DNA from: Ehretia macrophylla
Taxonomy: Eukaryota > Streptophyta > Magnoliopsida > Boraginales > Ehretiaceae
Assembly (NCBI GenBank): GCA_037974665.1
Contig: CM075772.1
Span: 41,320,552 to 41,384,551 of the forward strand
Length of the DNA stretch: 64,000 bases
Direction of reading: 5' to 3'
Below the pieces are notes generated by a model. It was not told the origin of the DNA, did no database searches, and worked only from the letters and a program-made list of their open reading frames with translations. Position 1 is the first letter of the stretch, and every line of letters starts with the position of its first letter. Positions 59,031 to 64,000 of the stretch are shown one piece after another. The translations under genes were made by a program, and so were the position numbers.

Positions 59031-59392
59031 AAAATTTGGGTTGCAATATATTGGATCAACAACTGCATTAGCTCCTTCTCCTTATGAAAAAAGATAAAGT
59101 AGGCGAGTCCACCTCCAGAATTATTAGGGTTTAGTTCTCTGGCTTTAGCCCCTCAGAAAGGAAAAAAAAATTGCAAAACTATTATTTTCTTAAATTTTGG
59201 AGGCAGGGGGCCGTAGTCTATTTTAACTCAACTACAAATAAGAAAAAAATTTAATTCAATATTTTCTTTTTTGGTGGAGGTTGGGGGCCGGGCCTCGGGC
59301 CCCGCTGACCCTTCCCTTCCTTCGTCACTGACAATGTTGTAGTTTTATCTTAACCTATTTGACGTGAGGAAACGTAGAATGAGCAAAGACGT

Positions 59393-60206
59393 TTACATCA
59401 GAGTACTCTTGCCATTGACGTTGACCCAAACATAGTGTTTTGCAATTATTTGGTCTTTTAAGTCTAGTAATTCTCAAACACGTGAATGGAAAATTGCGAA
59501 GAAATGACAATCATTTCTCCTTATTTTGCATGTACTATTCTTCATAGAAGAATCATTAATAGTTTTCATTTGATAAAGACTAAAGTATTCAGTACGTTAT
59601 GTATTTATCCTTTAATCTTTTTGAGTAGAAATTTCATTAAATTATCATAAAATAAAATGTAATATTTTTTTTTCCTCAAAGATCTCCCTAGAATGTAGAA
59701 TATGATCGTTTTCAAAACTCAGTCAAACACGTCCATAAAAAGTTGCAGTGAAAATGAAATGGAATCTTTTGCACCAAGGTTTTTTTTTTTTCAATTAAAA
59801 AGAGACTTAAGTCAATTTTTCATTACTTAAAAAATATTTTATTTATCAAAAATTGATTTCGAAACCTCTCACACACGAAACGAGAACCATACCACTAGAG
59901 CAAATGTCAATTAGCATCTTTTGCACCAAGTTGAGAACACAAGAACCAAAGTATGTGAATTTTTTTAAAAAAATTGGATGTAATAGAGGTGTGAGTCCCA
60001 TTAACTCATGAAACCCATACTTACGCACTAAAAATAAAAATAGAACTGATAACCATAGTTTTGGTTGACTGGTGAGTCTTGATCATCCACCGGTCTTAAA
60101 AGGGCTTAATAATTTCGTCCTATAGATATTTGATGGCATTGACATTGACATTGACATTGACACAAGTTACTAGACATAGTGCTTTGCGTCTCTTCAAGGG
60201 TTGTAA
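59393..60206 (+). repeat. Duplicated ABCC-RLP spacer, copy B (second part)
   Basis: Matches 45655-46388, starting CAGAGTACTCTTGCCATTGACG. It contains recurrent cores at about 59485 and 59725, and GACATT/TGACAT short tandem repeats at 60137-60160. No gene. Confidence 0.75.
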
Positions 60207-60672
60207 GGTTATCTTCAACTCATTCCTTATCCACCATTTCACCCCACATGTAGAGAAGTTATTGGAGATGTTGGTATCTAATAGTTTCCTTATAAAGATC
60301 TCTACATTCAACTTTCAGCATCTTCACACGTAAAGATGTTAAAAAATTCCCTACAACTATCCCTAAATCTAATTGTCACTTAAAAAAATATATTATTAAT
60401 TAAACATAAAAAATCATCATAAACAATTAACAAATATAAATAAAAAGGTTTAATAATAAAATTTTAAATTAAAATACTATGTTTAATTAAAATAAGGAGA
60501 GATTTTAGAGTAAACCAAAAGAAATTGATGGAATGAAACTGAACTAGGGATACCTAAAATAAAATGTAGGAAAGCTGTGGAGTGAAACAGAAATAAAGAA
60601 TCTCTAGATGTAGAGAAATTGTTTAAATTCTCTACATGTAAGAAAAAAATAGGAAAGTTGTTAAAGTTAGCA
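60207..60672. mobile_element. 466 bp PIF/Harbinger-like element
   Basis: TAA duplication at 60204-60206 and 60673-60675. The left end GGTTATCTTCAACTCATTCCTTA is imperfectly inverted at the right end (TAGGAAAGTTGTTAAAGTTAGCA). The right end is similar to the left end of the 945 bp element at 43.8 kb (CTCTACATGTAA.. segment). Spacer copy A at about 46388 keeps the unoccupied site GGCTGTAAGAAGTC. Confidence 0.7.
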
Positions 60673-60703
60673 TAAGAAGTCTTCAATCTACTTACATTAG
60701 GCA

Positions 60704-60705
<2 letters not shown>

Positions 60706-60757
<52 letters not shown>
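60706..60757. repeat. (TA)n microsatellite upstream of RLP D relic
   Basis: About 52 bases of alternating TA. The corresponding place before RLP C (46438-46460) holds a much shorter, interrupted TA run. Confidence 0.9.
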
Positions 60758-60760
<3 letters not shown>

Positions 60761-60820
60761 CCCTTCTCTTTTACTCTCAGAAATATGGTAGTATTCAATT
60801 GTCTCTCTACAATTATAAAC

Positions 60821-60946
60821 ATGGGTAGATTTGCATCACTTCATCGTTTGGCTTGTGTAGTTGTGATACTCATCTTGCATTTAAATTTGTTTATTTATCA
60901 TTATCGTCTCTATTCTTGTTCCCCAAGTTATGAGACTTATAAATAG
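60821..60946 (+). pseudogene. RLP D relic: signal peptide only
   Basis: MGRFASLHRLACVVVILILH is almost the same as the start of RLP C. The frame then runs into unrelated LNLFIYHYRLYS sequence and stops at TAG 60944-60946. The upstream TACTCTCAGAAATATGGTA-type leader is also shared with 46.48 kb. The entire LRR region has been deleted. It shows that this block once had its own receptor gene. Confidence 0.75.
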
Positions 60947-61330
60947 GTACTCTCATATTGTATTTCTCAACATCAAGATTTCAACATGTAGTCATTATAT
61001 ATCTCTATTCTATAGTTACCATTGGTGGTAACTCTTATCGATTCACGTCACGGAATAATTAACCTATAACTTAAAACACAATTGTAAGACTCAAGCCTTG
61101 AACCATATATCCGAGCCAAGACACAAGCTGGCTCCGATCAAGTGCTTGGGGGCCAGGTGCTTTCTTACAATACACATAAGACAATGCCCTTTTATATTTG
61201 AGCTTACTACCCCCTTACAATTTACAAATGTTTTCAATCATTGAGAAGTTATCCAAAACTTTTACGTTAATCATCTTTTATGTTGTCTTATCTTGAAAAT
61301 CTGGTGTTCTTCCACAATTTCACCGGTCTC
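60947..61330. other. Spacer without recognisable genes
   Basis: No coding signal or obvious transposon end. It lies between the RLP D relic and the duplicated blocks. Confidence 0.4.
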
Positions 61331-61464
61331 TTTTTCCTTCTTTTTTTTCCAAGAGACAAGTCAAGATGTGACAACGAGTCCCAATTAGAATGTGTCTTTT
61401 TTCTTCTTTTTTTTCCAAGAAACAAATCAAGATGTGACAACGAGTCCTAATTAGAATGTGTGCT
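61331..61464. repeat. 67 bp tandem duplication
   Basis: Two copies of TTCTTTTTTTTCCAAGA(G/A)ACAA(G/A)TC..GATGTGACAACGAGTCC(C/T)AATTAGAATGTGT with few differences. Confidence 0.75.
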
Positions 61465-62766
61465 TTCAAAAGGAATCTTTTGAGCTAAGTAGAAAAAATC
61501 AAAATTCAAATCTATAGATTTATGTCACGTCCCAAGATTAGACTAGTATTGTAGGTATAAATAATAATTACTTGGACCCTTTTTCTAAAGATCCAAAATA
61601 GTTAACTCAAGTTATCTCTTATACTCACAACACTCACTTATAAACTATACAATTACACTATATTTCACCGATATGTGATATTACAATCTAATAGGGTGCC
61701 ATTGCCCATAAAAACATCTAGAATTATTGGGGCGCAATTTCTCTATAAGATTTAGAAATTTGAACTAACGAGATTCTCCTTGTATGTCTCTTTAGATTAA
61801 TAATTCGATCTTGAGACTTAATTTTTTTTTTCAATAGGTGATTATCTTGGAATTAGTCCACTAGATGTATAATTCATCACTAGACTAATGTTTAATCTCT
61901 TAAGTACATGTACATTCTTCATGGAAATAATTTAAATATATGAGCTTTTCTGGGCCTGCAATTAATTGTTTTTCTTTGTTTAGTAGACTAGTACCCAATC
62001 AAACACGTTCATAGAAAATCGTGATGAAGACAAAATGACATTTCACGACAAGTAGAGAAAACCACAACTTGTATGAATGAACTCAAGACTTCTTTACTTC
62101 TAAAAGATAATTTGTTGTGAAATTATTCCACTATTTTGGTCTTCGGTTGAATTATATTATACTTTTGCTCGTTAAAGAAGTTTAAAGGCCTTATTTTACC
62201 TCTTAAAATACTAATTAATAATCTCATTAAAAATACCTTAGTGTTGCAATTACTTTAGAGAATTTTAGATACCATCTTATTTTCATCAATCATTTATTAC
62301 TTTTTATGTAAATATTTAATTGACATGCTAAAAGAAAAATAAAAAATTTGTTATTTTAACATGTTAACTAATGGTAATATCTAGTAATACACTTTACTTT
62401 ATATATCTCCGTTTTTTAGAAAACTAGTATGTAACATTATTATATAGACACATAATAAGCTTCACGTGGCTTTTTGATATTTAAATTTTTCTGAGTACAA
62501 GGAAAATGGATCACGCCACAAATTTTTTTTTAGAGGATGAAATGAAAAAAAAACAATAGAGAGTAAAATCTAAAATTTCAACGATTCTTTATCTAAACCA
62601 AAGGCGCTACATCTCTTCATTTGTGAAGGAGAATATAAATTATGGAAAATCTAACAGGTGTTTTTGGGTTTGAGTATTCAAGTGTTTACAGATAAAATAG
62701 GAGAAGCTACAAAGCCCATGTTAATGGGGCAATTTAACAACCAATCGTTCGATAATATTAATCAAA

Positions 62767-62822
<56 letters not shown>

Positions 62823-63840
62823 ACTGCATGTATGATGTAACTTAGCAAAAAACATATATCAATGAACCCCATAGGGTCAAATAGAGTGGTTGGATAACGA
62901 TTCCTTGTGATTAAAGGTTCTGAGCGACTTAAACTTATGACATCCCATCACAATAATACATGACCTTTTACTTGACTCGAGTATAAGTTGCGGCCGGTTG
63001 TTACACCATACATAGAAATTGTAGTATTTGGATGAATCCAATATTATTACTAGTTAAGAAATTTTTTGTTAAAATTGTTATTTGTTAAGGAATTACAATC
63101 ATTTGTGCCATAATTGATTGTTAATTTACAAGAAAGTTTCTTTATTGAAAGAGTTAAGAATATGAGCTCTTTCTTGGGCTGCAATTATTTCTTCTTCTAG
63201 GTCTAGTACTTATAGTCTAAACAACATGTTCTTGGAAACATGCTGTGACGACGAAAATGGCAATTATTTGTGCCATCATTAATTTATTCTTAATTACGTG
63301 TACATTTCTTCATGGAAAAAATTTACAAATATATGAGTTTTCCCTTGATCTAAAATTATATGCTCTCCTAGTTTTAGTACCTAATCAAACACGCCCATGG
63401 AAAATTGTGGTGATAATAAAATGACAATCAGTTTTGCTATCACTTGTCTTTTTATCCACGGAATTTTCTTCATGGAAAAAATTAAGAAAAATATTTCAAA
63501 ACATTCGTGGGTATCACTTTTTATTTCTAGTACGTGAGTTTCATGTAATGGTGGGTTCACATCCGGATTAGGATGCATGCCTTCAGAACCCAGTCAAGCA
63601 CGTACATGAAAAATTGCGATGAAGACGAAATGGCCTTTTTGAGTCAAGTAGATGAAACCATAACCAAAATCTATCGATCCAGGGTGCCATTGCTCATTTA
63701 AAAAAAAAAAAAGAATCTAGATTTATTTGGGCACAATTATTCCATAAAATTTAGGAATTTGAACTAATGAGATTACTCTTGTATAAATCTCTCTTTAGAT
63801 TAATAATTCAATCTCGAGACTTTTATTTTCAATAGATGAT
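61440..63840 (+). repeat. Duplicated spacer block, copy 2
   Basis: 61500-61850 matches 54250-54600, and 62030-63840 matches 52255-54600. This copy lacks the plastid insert. Recurrent cores occur at about 61998, 63218, 63381 and 63593. No gene is recognised. Confidence 0.65.
62769..62822. repeat. (GA)n microsatellite
   Basis: About 50 bases of GA dinucleotides with one GGG interruption near the end. The sister block near 53010 has only a short GAGAGAAAGAAAA run. Confidence 0.9.
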
Positions 63841-63939
63841 TATTCACTAGTTTATTCTTCAGGTGAATTGCATTTTAGCCCCTTAATTAAACAAGTTTCA
63901 AAGATCTTATGTTTCCCCCTAAAAAAATTTATTATATAA

Positions 63940-64000
63940 TTTGTGAGTAAATTGCTTGCCGCCCCCCTGTGTTTTGCCCGAAATACTCATTCATCCCCTG
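63940..64000. mobile_element. Start of a Mutator-like element cut by the window edge
   Basis: GTGAGTAAATTGCTTGCCGC and CCCCCTGTGTTTTGCCCG resemble the terminus of the element at 56706-57686 (reverse end GAGTAAAATGCACCATACCCCC). Confidence 0.35.

Larger units (their letters stand above)
56533..59330. mobile_element. Candidate hAT-like element with nested insertions
   Basis: The left end CAGGGGCGGAGCTAAG is a typical hAT terminus. The right end CCTTCCTTCGTCACTG gives, in reverse, CAGTGACGAAGGAAGG, a looser match. The flanks ACGATCTT (56525-56532) and ACAATGTT (59331-59338) agree at 6 of 8 positions, like a decayed 8 bp target duplication. It contains a Mutator-like element and an RNase H fragment but no hAT transposase. 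Confidence 0.5.

Overview
This window looks like AT-rich nuclear DNA of a flowering plant, most likely a eudicot. The evidence is spliced two-exon CYP71D-type P450 copies, Cf/Ve-type LRR receptor-like protein (RLP) copies, ABCC (MRP) transporter pieces, plant LTR retrotransposons, hAT, PIF/Harbinger, CACTA and Mutator-like elements, and a mosaic of plastid DNA. The species cannot be named from this. I find no gene that I would call confidently functional. The best candidate, a P450 at 32.1-34.9 kb, has an open frame but lacks the ExxR motif.

Layout. 1-14.4 kb: a CYP71D-like pseudogene (exon 1 is cut by the window edge, exon 2 is at 12.5-13.2 kb). About 11 kb of foreign DNA split its intron: CACTA-type termini, a 6.98 kb Athila/Tat-type LTR element with its target duplication, a 1 kb Mutator-like element carrying a Ty3 integrase tail, antisense STRUBBELIG-like LRR exons and a fold-back repeat. 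14.7-23.5 kb: a decayed Ty1/copia element on the minus strand. 23.9-26.5 kb: a minus-strand hAT (DUF4371-type) transposase pseudogene. 26.5-32 kb: AT-rich spacer with a relic of the P450 3' flank and a 420 bp MITE. 32.0-36.0 kb: the second P450 unit, a segmental duplicate of the first.

37.1-43.6 kb: RLP fragments, one interrupted by a 4.77 kb Ty3 chromodomain-type retrotransposon. 43.8-50.2 kb: a PIF/Harbinger element, the 3' end of an ABCC gene, a 199 bp hAT MITE, and a nearly full-length RLP pseudogene. 50.2-54.6 kb: spacer with plastid rbcL, rpl2 and ndhB pieces. 54.7-56.0 kb: an internal segment of an ABCC gene that ends just where the 44.8 kb piece begins. 56.5-59.3 kb: a candidate hAT-like element with a nested Mutator-like element and a LINE-type RNase H fragment. 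59.4-64 kb: duplicated spacer, a second Harbinger element, the signal-peptide relic of another RLP, and degenerate repeats.

How it fits together: the window is a mosaic of two duplicated neighbourhoods, a P450 tandem array and an ABCC-RLP array. Insertions, deletions and point mutations have disabled both. Because the blocks are paralogous, several transposon insertions can be read against an empty site in the sister copy. I found no tRNA, rRNA or CRISPR, and no clearly new biological system. The least explained signal is a degenerate element of about 170-240 bp with a conserved ~40 bp core, which recurs at least 15 times, mostly around the RLP/ABCC array.
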